From CAZOJJ01 sp964580105 (GTDB lineage: Bacteria > Bacteroidota > Rhodothermia > Rhodothermales > Rubricoccaceae), in contig CAZOJJ010000011.1 in assembly GCA_964580105.1 (NCBI GenBank), positions 8,165 to 72,164 on the forward strand: a DNA stretch of 64,000 nucleotides. Reading direction: 5' to 3'. Under the pieces are notes generated by a model. The model searched no databases and was not told the origin of the DNA. It saw only the letters and a list, made by a program, of their open reading frames with translations. The position numbers and the translations under genes are program-made. Of the stretch, positions 1 through 7,093 are shown one piece after another. Numbering within the stretch: the stretch's first letter is position 1; every line of letters begins with the position of its first letter.

Positions 1-686
1 AGACCTCGGGCCGCAGCCTCCACGCGCAGGAGATCCAGTTCAACGACATCCGCACGACGCTCCAGGCGCTCCTGGCGATCTACGACAACACCAACTCGCT
101 CCACACCAACGCCTACGACGAGGCCATCACGACGCCGACGGAGGAGAGCGTCCGCCGCGCGATGGCCATCCAGCTCATCATCAACCGCGAGCTGGGGCTG
201 GCGAAGAACGAGAACCCGCTCCAGGGCGCCTTCATCGTAGACGAGCTGACGGACCTCGTGGAGGAGGCCGTGCTCCGCGAGTTCGAGCGGATCTCCGACC
301 GCGGCGGCGTCCTCGGCGCGATGGAGACGATGTACCAGCGCGGGAAAATCCAGCAGGAGAGCCTCTACTACGAGCACAAGAAGCACACCGGCGAGCTGCC
401 CATCGTCGGCGTCAACACGTTCCGGCGCGACGGCGAGGCCGGGCCGCCGACGGTCGAGCTCATGCGCGGGACGGAGGAGGAGAAGCAGCGTCAGCTGGAG
501 AGCGTCCGCCGCTTCCACCGCCGCCACGAGGCGGAGGCCCCCGCCGCGCTGGGGCGCCTCCAGCAGAAGGCCCGCGACGGCGAAAACCTCTTCGAGGAGC
601 TCATGGAGACGGTGCGGGTGTGCTCGCTCGGGCAGATCACCGAGGCGCTCTTCGAGGTCGGCGGCCAGTACCGGCGCAACATGTAG
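1..686 (+). CDS. icmF: Fused isobutyryl-CoA mutase IcmF, C-terminal part (5' end outside window)
   Basis: The reading frame is open from base 3 to the TAG at 684-686, so only the last ~227 residues are present. The fragment has the B12-dependent acyl-CoA mutase barrel signature SLHAQEIQFNDIRTTLQAL and NTNSLHTNAYDEA. It also has the IcmF-type tail: YQRGKIQQESLYYE, LPIVGVNTF and the terminal CSLGQITEALFEVGGQYRRN. IcmF fuses a cobalamin domain, a MeaI-like GTPase chaperone and the mutase, and interconverts isobutyryl-CoA and n-butyryl-CoA. The tail fits IcmF better than MutB-type methylmalonyl-CoA mutase. The GTPase and B12 domains lie upstream and cannot be checked. Confidence 0.9.
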   Translation, partial: TSGRSLHAQEIQFNDIRTTLQALLAIYDNTNSLHTNAYDEAITTPTEESVRRAMAIQLIINRELGLAKNENPLQGAFIVDELTDLVEEAVLREFERISDRGGVLGAMETMYQRGKIQQESLYYEHKKHTGELPIVGVNTFRRDGEAGPPTVELMRGTEEEKQRQLESVRRFHRRHEAEAPAALGRLQQKARDGENLFEELMETVRVCSLGQITEALFEVGGQYRRNM

Positions 687-737
687 ACCGAGACACGGCC
701 GAGAAGTCGGTCGTCGCGCCGTACCCTCCCCAACGAT

Positions 738-826
738 TGTCATCCCGGCCCCCCGAGCCGGGATCTCCAAAGAAAACAATCCGCGGCGTTGACCTCTGGA
801 GATCCCGGATCAAGTCCGGGATGACA
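738..826. repeat. MITE/REP-like bipartite inverted repeat
   Basis: Two arms of 30-32 nt face each other. The left arm (738-769) is TGTCATCCCGG, a 9-nt spacer, then CCGGGATCTCCA. The right arm (797-826), reverse complemented, is TGTCATCCCGG, a 7-nt spacer, then CCGGGATCTCCA. Each arm is itself a TCCCGG/CCGGGA hairpin, so the unit can form two small hairpins or one long cruciform. It lies between icmF and the Uma2 gene. It resembles dispersed TCATCCCGG-type palindromes known in other bacteria. No coding capacity is evident. Confidence 0.8.
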
Positions 827-860
827 CGGTGGTGGGACACAACGTGAGTCACGTAGACCG

Positions 861-1475
861 ATGGCAGCATCCCCCGATATTCTGGAGCACCCGCGCGCCC
901 ATGAGGCACAGCGGCATGTGCTCACCATTCTGCCGAATAGCACGTACGAAGACTTCGCGGCGCTACCGGAAGGCACGCTGGCCCAGCTCGTCGATGGAGA
1001 TCTGATCGTGTCGCCTGCTCCCAACCTCAGGCACCAGAGTAGCGTAGCACGGCTTTCGGCCCGATTGCTCGTGTATGTGGAGGAGCATGGCCTGGGGGCC
1101 GTGTTCGAAAGCCCCGTTGATGTACGCCTCGCGCCTCACCAGGTCGTCCAGCCCGACATCGTGTTCGTGGCCTCGGAGCGGCTGGGGCTCCTCGGCACGC
1201 AGGAGATCGAAGGCGCGCCGGACCTCGTGGTCGAGGTGCTCTCGCCCTCCACGGGCACCTACGACCTCACGCGCAAGCGCCGCCTCTACGAGGAGCACGG
1301 CGTGCGTGAGTACTGGATCGTGGACCCGGACGAGGAAACCGTCGAGGTGCTCGCCCTCACCGAATCCGGCTACGAGTCGGTGCGGCGGCTCCGCCAGGCG
1401 GGCACGGCCGCCTCGGTGCTGCTGGCGGGGTTCGCGGTCGAGGCAGAGCGGCTCTTCGCCCGGCCCGGCGCGTGA
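861..1475 (+). CDS. Uma2 family (DUF820) endonuclease-like protein
   Basis: A 204-residue protein of the Uma2/DUF820 family, which has a PD-(D/E)XK nuclease-like fold. The expected core is visible: VVQPDIVFVASER supplies the aspartate, DLVVEVLSPSTGTYD supplies the glutamate, and the following KRRLYEEHGVREYWIVDPDEE block is the family hallmark. The family is widespread and often multicopy, and its substrate is not established. The gene stands alone, between an inverted-repeat element and an unknown gene. No partner methylase or toxin-antitoxin partner is next to it. Confidence 0.85.
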   Translation: MAASPDILEHPRAHEAQRHVLTILPNSTYEDFAALPEGTLAQLVDGDLIVSPAPNLRHQSSVARLSARLLVYVEEHGLGAVFESPVDVRLAPHQVVQPDIVFVASERLGLLGTQEIEGAPDLVVEVLSPSTGTYDLTRKRRLYEEHGVREYWIVDPDEETVEVLALTESGYESVRRLRQAGTAASVLLAGFAVEAERLFARPGA

Positions 1476-1656
1476 CGGGAGTGCGCACGGACCCAGGGCG
1501 AGACGGTCCGCCGGTCAGGAGCGCCCCGAAGTGGTATGGTGGTAGCGTAGGGGAACGCGTCCGTGTCAATGCGAAGGGGTAAAGGGAGGGGTCGCGTACC
1601 TGCACACCCTTTGCAAAACAGGGCGCACTCCCTTCCGGTCCCCAGTCCCACCACCC

Positions 1657-2151
1657 ATGCCCCCCGAGCGCCGTAAGTCCGACGCGTACATCGAGGCGAT
1701 GCTGCGCGAAGCCGTCACCCACGTCGAGTCCTGCATCCGCGGCCCGCTCGAAGACCTCGGCTACACCGGTCCCCACTCCCGCCTCGACCTCTCCGACGGC
1801 CAGCACGACTTCCTCGCGGGCTACATCTACGGCGCGCTCGAACGGCTTCTCGAACTCGGCGAGCTCGACTCCGAGGGCGACGTGGAGACGGCGGCCAACC
1901 GGCTCTACGCCCGCCTCCTCGGTCCGTTCGACACCGAGGACTTCCGGTCGTGGCACATGTGGGTCGTCCGCGAGGGCATCAAGCAGGTGCAGCGCCCGCA
2001 CGCCATGCTGGGCTACTGCGCCGGGCGCGGCGACATCGTGGATCGGCTGCGCTCCGAGCAGTTCCGCGCCGCCCTCGGCCCCGCGCTGGCGAACCTCTCC
2101 GGAGGGAGCCGGCCGTCCGGCTTCGCGTCCTCGGGCGACGGCGGCTACTGA
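1657..2151 (+). CDS. Hypothetical protein (164 aa)
   Basis: I do not recognise this family. The protein is soluble, acidic and probably helical (LYARLLGPFDTEDFRSWHMWVVREG), with no signal peptide or membrane segment. The last ~25 residues are Gly/Ser-rich and probably disordered. Codon use matches the neighbours (strong G/C third positions), which supports real coding. It stands alone between the Uma2 gene and pabB, with 181 nt upstream and 145 nt downstream. No function is proposed. Confidence 0.6.
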   Translation: MPPERRKSDAYIEAMLREAVTHVESCIRGPLEDLGYTGPHSRLDLSDGQHDFLAGYIYGALERLLELGELDSEGDVETAANRLYARLLGPFDTEDFRSWHMWVVREGIKQVQRPHAMLGYCAGRGDIVDRLRSEQFRAALGPALANLSGGSRPSGFASSGDGGY

Positions 2152-2296
2152 CCGAGCGCGAGGGGGTGGGGCGGCTGCCCACGCGGACACCGAGCAGAGC
2201 CACGCCGCGTCCGCCCCGGCGGGTCCCTCACCCCCCGCGCTCGGTCGGATCCGATCCCCGGGCGATGCGTAGCCCTGCGGCTCACCCCGTCTCCGC

Positions 2297-3499
2297 ATGC
2301 TCGCCCCGTCGCCCGCCTCACTCGATCCCGCCGTCCTCCGCGCGCACGGCACGGTCTGGCTCGACACGGCCCGGCCCGAGGCCGAGGGCGCAAACGCGCG
2401 CGGGCGGCTCTTCACGGAGCCGGAGACGATCCTGACGGCCCGGGCGGCGCGCGAGGTCGAGCCGCTCCTCGCCGGCCTCGACGCGCACCTCGCTGCGGGG
2501 CGCTACGTGGCGGGTTTCCTGGCCTACGAGGCGGGCTACGCTCTGGAGCCCGGCCTCTTCGCGGCGCCCGAAGACGGCCTCCTCGGGTGGTTCGGCGTCT
2601 ATGACGCACCCGCCGAGGTGGACGGGGCGCAGGCCGAGGCTGCGTTGGCGGCGGCGGCGCCCGCCGGGATTCGGGACGCCCGTTTCGCGCTCGACCGGGC
2701 GGACTACCGCGAGCGCATCGCGGCCATCCGCGCGCTCATTCGGGAGGGGGACGTCTACCAGATCAACCTCACGGCGCCCGTCCGCTTCCGCCTCGACGGC
2801 GATCCGCTCGGGCTCTACCGGTCGCTACGGGACCGCCAGCGCGTCCCGTACGGCGCCGTCTTGAACGTGGAGGACGCGCGCGTCCTTTCGCTCACCCCCG
2901 AGCTGTTCTTCCGCATCGACTCGGGTGCTTCGCGGCGGACGCTGACGACGCGTCCGATGAAAGGGACGGTCCGCCGGGGGGCCTCGCCCGCGGAAGACGA
3001 CCGGCTGGCCGAGGCGCTCGCGGCCGACCCGAAGAACCGGGCAGAGAACCTGATGATCGTGGACCTGCTGCGGAACGACCTCAGCCGCCTCGCCGCGCCC
3101 GGCGGCGTGCGCGTGCCGCGCCTGTTCGAGACCACCCGCTATGAGACGGTCATCCAGATGACCTCGACGGTCGAGGCCACGCTTCGCGACGGCGTGACGC
3201 TGGGCGAGACGCTTCGCGCCCTGTTCCCGTGCGGCTCGGTGACGGGCGCGCCCAAGCTCCGCGCGATGCAGCGCATCCGCGAGCTGGAGGACGGTCCGCG
3301 CGGCGTCTACTGCGGTGCCATCGGGTACGCTGCGCCGGACGGCTCGGCCGTGTTCAGCGTGCCCATCCGCACCGCCGTCGTCCGCGATGGCGAAGGCGTC
3401 CTCGGCGTGGGCAGCGGCGTGGTGTGGGACTCCGGGGCCGACGCGGAGTACGACGAGTGCCTCCTCAAAGCCGCGTTCCTGACCGGCCTCGCGTCGTGA
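2297..3499 (+). CDS. pabB: Aminodeoxychorismate synthase component I
   Basis: The 400-residue product belongs to the chorismate-binding (TrpE/PabB) family. It has EGDVYQINLT, PMKGT with Lys222, KNRAENLMIVDLLRNDL and the FPCGSVTGAPK loop. The lysine in the P(I/M)KGT motif distinguishes aminodeoxychorismate synthase from anthranilate synthase, which has alanine there. The enzyme makes 4-amino-4-deoxychorismate for folate. The next gene is the lyase-type partner and overlaps by 4 nt (GTGA). The amidotransferase subunit PabA is not encoded in the window. Confidence 0.9.
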   Translation: MLAPSPASLDPAVLRAHGTVWLDTARPEAEGANARGRLFTEPETILTARAAREVEPLLAGLDAHLAAGRYVAGFLAYEAGYALEPGLFAAPEDGLLGWFGVYDAPAEVDGAQAEAALAAAAPAGIRDARFALDRADYRERIAAIRALIREGDVYQINLTAPVRFRLDGDPLGLYRSLRDRQRVPYGAVLNVEDARVLSLTPELFFRIDSGASRRTLTTRPMKGTVRRGASPAEDDRLAEALAADPKNRAENLMIVDLLRNDLSRLAAPGGVRVPRLFETTRYETVIQMTSTVEATLRDGVTLGETLRALFPCGSVTGAPKLRAMQRIRELEDGPRGVYCGAIGYAAPDGSAVFSVPIRTAVVRDGEGVLGVGSGVVWDSGADAEYDECLLKAAFLTGLAS

Positions 3500-4182
3500 T
3501 CGAGGAGCCGAAGCAGAGGGCACAGCCCGTGGGGCTGATCGAGACGATGCAGGCCGACCGAGGCCACATCGCCTTCCTCGCCACGCATCTCGCGCGGCTG
3601 GCCGCTTCGGCGGAGGCCTTCGGCTACCCCTTCGACCGGGACGACGCCGCACGGATTATCGAGGCGCACGTGGCACTCCGGGCCGCCGAGGGGACGTGGC
3701 GGGTGACGCTCACCCTCTGGCCCGACGGTACGCCCGATCTGCGCTTCGTACCGCTCGACGACGCGCCCTTTCGGACGGCCCTCGTCTACCCGGAGCCGCT
3801 TACGGAGGCGGGCACGTGGCGGTGCCGGTTCAAGACGACCGAGCGGGACCACTACGAGTACCCGCTCCGCTGGGCGCAGGAGCGCGGCGCCGACGAGGCG
3901 ATCCTCCTCAACGCCCGCGGTGAGGTGATGGACGGGACGCGCTCGACGGTCTGGGTGCGGCGGGGTGAGGTCATGCTGACTCCCCCGCTGTCGGCAGGTG
4001 GACTACCCGGCGTCTTCAGGCATCGCTATCTCCAGAGCGCTCCGACGGTGCGCGAAGCCACCCTCACCATCGACGACCTACGCACGGCGGACGAGGTCTG
4101 CCTGTCCAATGCGCTGCGCAGGATGATGCCGGTCACGCTTCTAGCGCTGGAGGACGGCGGAACGGTTGCCCGAAACGGATGA
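3496..4182 (+). CDS. pabC: Class IV aminotransferase, probable aminodeoxychorismate lyase
   Basis: The start chosen is the GTG at 3496, which overlaps the pabB stop as GTGA and gives 228 residues. The fold-type IV PLP signature is present: the Schiff-base lysine in RFKTTERDHYEYP (Lys113), GADEAILLNARGEVMDGTRS, and the PLSAGGLPGVFR loop. The usual acidic residue in the EGT motif is Asp here. Aminodeoxychorismate lyase releases p-aminobenzoate and pyruvate. The tight coupling to pabB supports this over branched-chain aminotransferase. The N-terminal domain is shorter than in typical members. Confidence 0.8.
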   Translation: MIEEPKQRAQPVGLIETMQADRGHIAFLATHLARLAASAEAFGYPFDRDDAARIIEAHVALRAAEGTWRVTLTLWPDGTPDLRFVPLDDAPFRTALVYPEPLTEAGTWRCRFKTTERDHYEYPLRWAQERGADEAILLNARGEVMDGTRSTVWVRRGEVMLTPPLSAGGLPGVFRHRYLQSAPTVREATLTIDDLRTADEVCLSNALRRMMPVTLLALEDGGTVARNG

Positions 4183-4272
4183 GTGTCGGTGCGCGAACCG
4201 ACCGCCTTTGAAACCGCGCCCGGGGTTGGTGGGTGCTACGCGTTCCCGCCCTTCTCGCCATCCCCTCCTCCC

Positions 4273-4887
4273 ATGCAAGGCATCCTCGACTCCCTAGCCC
4301 AGCACCTCGGCGGCGCCCAGATGGACCAGCTCGCCCGGGCCATCGGCGCCGACCCGCAGCAGACGCAGAAGGCGGTGTCGGCCGCGCTGCCCGCGTTGCT
4401 GACGCAGCTCAACCGCAACGCGAACTCGGCCGAAGGCGCCGGCGCCCTCGCCTCGGCGCTCCAGCGGGACCACGACGGCTCCCTCCTCGACAACCTCGGC
4501 GGCTTCCTGAGCGGGGCCGTCGGCGGGAAGCAGGCCGACGGAGCGGGCATCCTCGGCCACGTCCTCGGCGGCCAGCGCACGCCGGTCGAGGAGGGCATCA
4601 GCCGGGCGTCCGGCCTCGACCGCGGCAAGGTGGCGCAGCTCCTCGCGCTGCTGGCGCCCGTCGTCATGGCCGCCCTCGGCCGCCAGCAGCGGCAGGCCGG
4701 GCTCGACCCCGCCGGCCTCTCGGGCCTGCTCGGGCAGGAGGCGCAGCGCGCCCGCCGCGAGGCCCCCGCCGGCCTCCTCGGCGCCCTCGGCGGCTTCCTC
4801 GACCGCGACGGCGACGGCGACTTCAAGGACGACCTGCTGCAGCAGGGTACGGCTGCTCTCGGCTCGCTCTTCGGGAAGAAGCGGTAG
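4273..4887 (+). CDS. DUF937 (YidB-like) domain protein
   Basis: The ATG at 4273 gives 204 residues and begins MQGILDSLAQHLGG. An upstream in-frame GTG at 4183 would add a Pro-rich stretch that looks like leader. The protein is the Ala/Gly/Leu-rich helical DUF937 family, with repeated ISRASGLDRGKVAQLLALLAPVVMAALGR-type segments broken by Gly-rich turns. Near the C-terminus LDRDGDGDFKDDLL resembles an EF-hand/dockerin calcium loop, although position 12 is not acidic. The family's biochemical role is unknown. It follows pabC by 90 nt. Confidence 0.75.
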   Translation: MQGILDSLAQHLGGAQMDQLARAIGADPQQTQKAVSAALPALLTQLNRNANSAEGAGALASALQRDHDGSLLDNLGGFLSGAVGGKQADGAGILGHVLGGQRTPVEEGISRASGLDRGKVAQLLALLAPVVMAALGRQQRQAGLDPAGLSGLLGQEAQRARREAPAGLLGALGGFLDRDGDGDFKDDLLQQGTAALGSLFGKKR

Positions 4888-4893
4888 GCGAGC

Positions 4894-4990
4894 GAGAAGG
4901 TAGGAAGGTGAGAACGTGTGAAGGTGGGGGGCTCGTGCGTCCCAGCCTTCCAACGCGCCGGCCTTCCTACTTTTCAAGGGTCCAACCTTT
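4894..4990. repeat. Degenerate purine/pyrimidine inverted repeat upstream of the PPK2 gene
   Basis: A purine-rich arm built from AAGGT/GAGAA words (4894-4925) faces a pyrimidine-rich arm (4945-4990). The perfect core is GTAGGAAGG at 4900-4908 against CCTTCCTAC at 4962-4970, with further GGAAGG/CCTTCC matches. A similar element precedes deoC at about 41730-41803. It could form a long imperfect hairpin in the leader or act as a terminator for the DUF937 gene. Confidence 0.6.
4968..4975 (+). promoter_or_regulatory. Putative -7 box TACTTTTC, PPK2 gene
   Basis: TACTTTTC lies 27 nt before the GTG start of the PPK2 gene and matches the recurrent TAnnTTT-like box in this window. No experimental support. 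Confidence 0.4.
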
Positions 4991-5002
4991 CAGCCTCCCC
5001 CC

Positions 5003-5833
5003 GTGCACATCGACACCGAGCGGTATCGCATCCGGCCGGGCGAGGCCGTCCGCCTCGCCGAGCGCGCCACCGACGACACCCAGGGCTACACCGAGGCCGA
5101 GCACGAGGAGGCCGCCGCCGCCCTCCTCGAGGCGCTGACGGAGGAGTCCGACGTGCTCCAGGAGCGGCTCTACGCCGAGTCGAAGCGGTCGCTCCTCGTC
5201 GTGTTCCAGGCGATGGACGCAGGCGGCAAGGACTCCACCATCCGCAAGGTGTTCAGCGGGCTCAACCCGCAGGGCGTCCGCGTCTGGAACTTCAAGGCGC
5301 CGACGCCCACCGAACTGGCGCACGACTTCCTCTGGCGCGTCCACCGCCGCGTTCCGGGCGACGGCTACATCGGCGTGTTCAACCGTTCGCACTACGAGGA
5401 CGTGCTCGTCGTACGCGTCCACGGCCTGGCCTCGGAGGAAACCATCGAGCGGCGCTACGACCACATCAACGCGTTCGAGCGGCTGCTCCACGACGAGGGC
5501 ACACGCATCGTCAAGGTTCTGCTTCACGTCTCGAAGGACTTCCAGCTGGAGCGCTTCCGAAACCGGCTGGCGAAGCCCGACAAACACTGGAAGTTCAACC
5601 CCGCCGATCTGAAGGAGCGCGACCGATGGGACGACTACCGGCGCGCCTTCGAGATCGCCCTGGAACGAACCTCCACCGAGCACGCGCCCTGGTACGTCAT
5701 CCCCGCCGAGGAGCGCTGGTTCCGCGACGTCGTGGTGGCGACGATCCTCCGCGACACGCTGCGCGACATGGACCCGCAGTATCCCGAGCCCACGTTCGAC
5801 CCCGCCTCCTACCCGCCCGAATCCCTCCGATGA
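5003..5833 (+). CDS. ppk2: PPK2-family polyphosphate:nucleotide phosphotransferase
   Basis: A 276-residue single-domain PPK2. The Walker A-like QAMDAGGKDSTIRKVFSG, the lid-type FNRSHYEDVLVVRVHG and the WKFNPADLKERDRWDDYRRAF segment are diagnostic. PPK2 enzymes transfer phosphate between polyphosphate and nucleotides. Short versions like this are usually assigned to class I or III (NDP or AMP/ADP phosphorylation), which I cannot separate from sequence alone. The start is a GTG at the end of a C-rich leader. Its stop overlaps the following VOC gene start (ATGA). It pairs functionally with ppk1 and ppgK elsewhere in the window. Confidence 0.9.
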   Translation: MHIDTERYRIRPGEAVRLAERATDDTQGYTEAEHEEAAAALLEALTEESDVLQERLYAESKRSLLVVFQAMDAGGKDSTIRKVFSGLNPQGVRVWNFKAPTPTELAHDFLWRVHRRVPGDGYIGVFNRSHYEDVLVVRVHGLASEETIERRYDHINAFERLLHDEGTRIVKVLLHVSKDFQLERFRNRLAKPDKHWKFNPADLKERDRWDDYRRAFEIALERTSTEHAPWYVIPAEERWFRDVVVATILRDTLRDMDPQYPEPTFDPASYPPESLR

Positions 5834-6192
5834 GCAGCATCCCGTTCCTGGGCCTCCGTACGGCCATTTATCGCACCGACGCCCTCGACGCGCTCAAGCG
5901 CTGGTACATCGGCGTCCTCGGAAAGGAGCCGTATTTCGACGAGCCGTTCTACGTCGGCTTCGACGTGGGGGGCTACGAGCTGGGCCTCGTGCCCGCCGAG
6001 GCGGGCGGTGCCGTGGACGCCTACTGGGGCGTGGACGACGCCGACGCGGCCTTCGAGGCGCTCGTGGAAGCCGGCGCCGAACCCCTCGAAGCGGTGCACG
6101 ACGTGGGTGGGGGCATCCGCCTCGGTACCGTGCGCGACCCGGCCGGAAACACACTCGGGGTCATCTTCAACCCGCACTTCCGGAGGCGGTAG
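5830..6192 (+). CDS. VOC (glyoxalase/bleomycin-resistance fold) family protein
   Basis: A 120-residue single VOC module starting at the ATG that overlaps the ppk2 stop by 4 nt. It has the typical paired beta-alpha-beta layout: YRTDALDALKRWYIGVLGKEPYFDE, then DDADAAFEALVEAGAEPLE, ending GTVRDPAGNTLGVIFNP. The fold usually binds a metal through His/Glu residues, but the substrate cannot be inferred. Its last 26 nt overlap tail-to-tail with the end of the convergent BadF-type kinase gene. Confidence 0.8.
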   Translation: MSSIPFLGLRTAIYRTDALDALKRWYIGVLGKEPYFDEPFYVGFDVGGYELGLVPAEAGGAVDAYWGVDDADAAFEALVEAGAEPLEAVHDVGGGIRLGTVRDPAGNTLGVIFNPHFRRR

Positions 6193-7093
6193 CGGCGAGT
6201 CGCCGGGCCATCCGAACGGCCGCCGCGACGGGCTCCGTCTCGCACACGGAGAGCCGCCAGTCGGGGAGGTGGCGCTCCAGCGCGGCCAGCAGGCTCGTGC
6301 GATACGTCGCCTCGTGCGTCAATCCGCCGAGGAGGGCGGCGCGCTTCTCGATCCGGCCGTCGGCGCGCGTGGCGAGCCAGGCGGCCTGCACGGCGAGGGC
6401 GTTGGTCTCGCGGAGGAGAATCGAGGAGGCCACCCAGTCCTCGGCCTCGGCGGCGGCGAGGAAGAGCGGCGCGAGGCGGGCGAAGTCGCCGTCGTCGGCG
6501 TAGGTCCAGTCGAGGAGCGCTTCGAGGGCGTCGAGGCCGTGGGCCTCGGCGAGCGCCTCGGTAAGCGCCGTGGGCGGGCCGCCGTCGAAGGCGGCGGCGG
6601 CGGCGCGGAGGGCGGCGCGGCCGAGGGCGGTGCCGCTGGCGTCGTCGCCGAGGCGGTAGCCCCAGCCGCCCGCGCGGAGAATGTCCGAGGGTTGTTCGTC
6701 GGTGTCCGTCGTCCGGCCGACGACCACCGAGCCCGTCCCGGCGATGACCACCACGCCGCTGCCGTCGCCGAAGGCGGCCTGGAGCGCGAGGTCGGCGTCG
6801 TGGGTGACGAGCAGCGGCGCGTCGAACCCGAGGCGGCGTGCGAGCGCATCGGACAGGGTGCCGCTGCCGTCGTCCGCCCCCGCCACGCCCGCGCAGATGC
6901 CCCCGACGGCTTGGCCGGGATGGGCGCCGAGCGCCTCGCGGATGAGGTCCTCCAGCACCGCGGCGGTCCGGTCGAGCCCGTCGCGGCGAAGGTTGACGCC
7001 GGGACCGGTGAAGGACCGTGGGGCCGGGCCGCCTTCGGCCATCAGTGCCGTCTTGGAGCCGCCCGCATCGAGGCCGAGGAAGAGGAGGCTCAC
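6167..7093 (-). CDS. BadF/BadG/BcrA-type ATPase, N-acetylglucosamine kinase-like
   Basis: Starting at the GTG complementary to 7091-7093, the protein has 308 residues. It shows the ASKHA ATPase phosphate loops FLGLDAGGSKTALMAEGG (N-terminus) and VVVIAGTGSVVVGR, and the GGWGYRLGDDASG segment typical of bacterial GlcNAc kinase-like members. It most likely phosphorylates an amino sugar released from peptidoglycan or chitin. The start overlaps the stop of the upstream acylase-like gene (GTGA), so the two are probably translationally coupled. The sugar specificity is inferred from the family only. Confidence 0.82.
   Translation of the reverse strand: MSLLFLGLDAGGSKTALMAEGGPAPRSFTGPGVNLRRDGLDRTAAVLEDLIREALGAHPGQAVGGICAGVAGADDGSGTLSDALARRLGFDAPLLVTHDADLALQAAFGDGSGVVVIAGTGSVVVGRTTDTDEQPSDILRAGGWGYRLGDDASGTALGRAALRAAAAAFDGGPPTALTEALAEAHGLDALEALLDWTYADDGDFARLAPLFLAAAEAEDWVASSILLRETNALAVQAAWLATRADGRIEKRAALLGGLTHEATYRTSLLAALERHLPDWRLSVCETEPVAAAVRMARRLAATASGSAG

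Noticed and set aside
4183..4272. N-terminal extension of the DUF937 protein from a GTG at 4183
   Set aside because: The added 30 residues are Pro/Phe-rich leader-like sequence; family similarity starts at the ATG at 4273.
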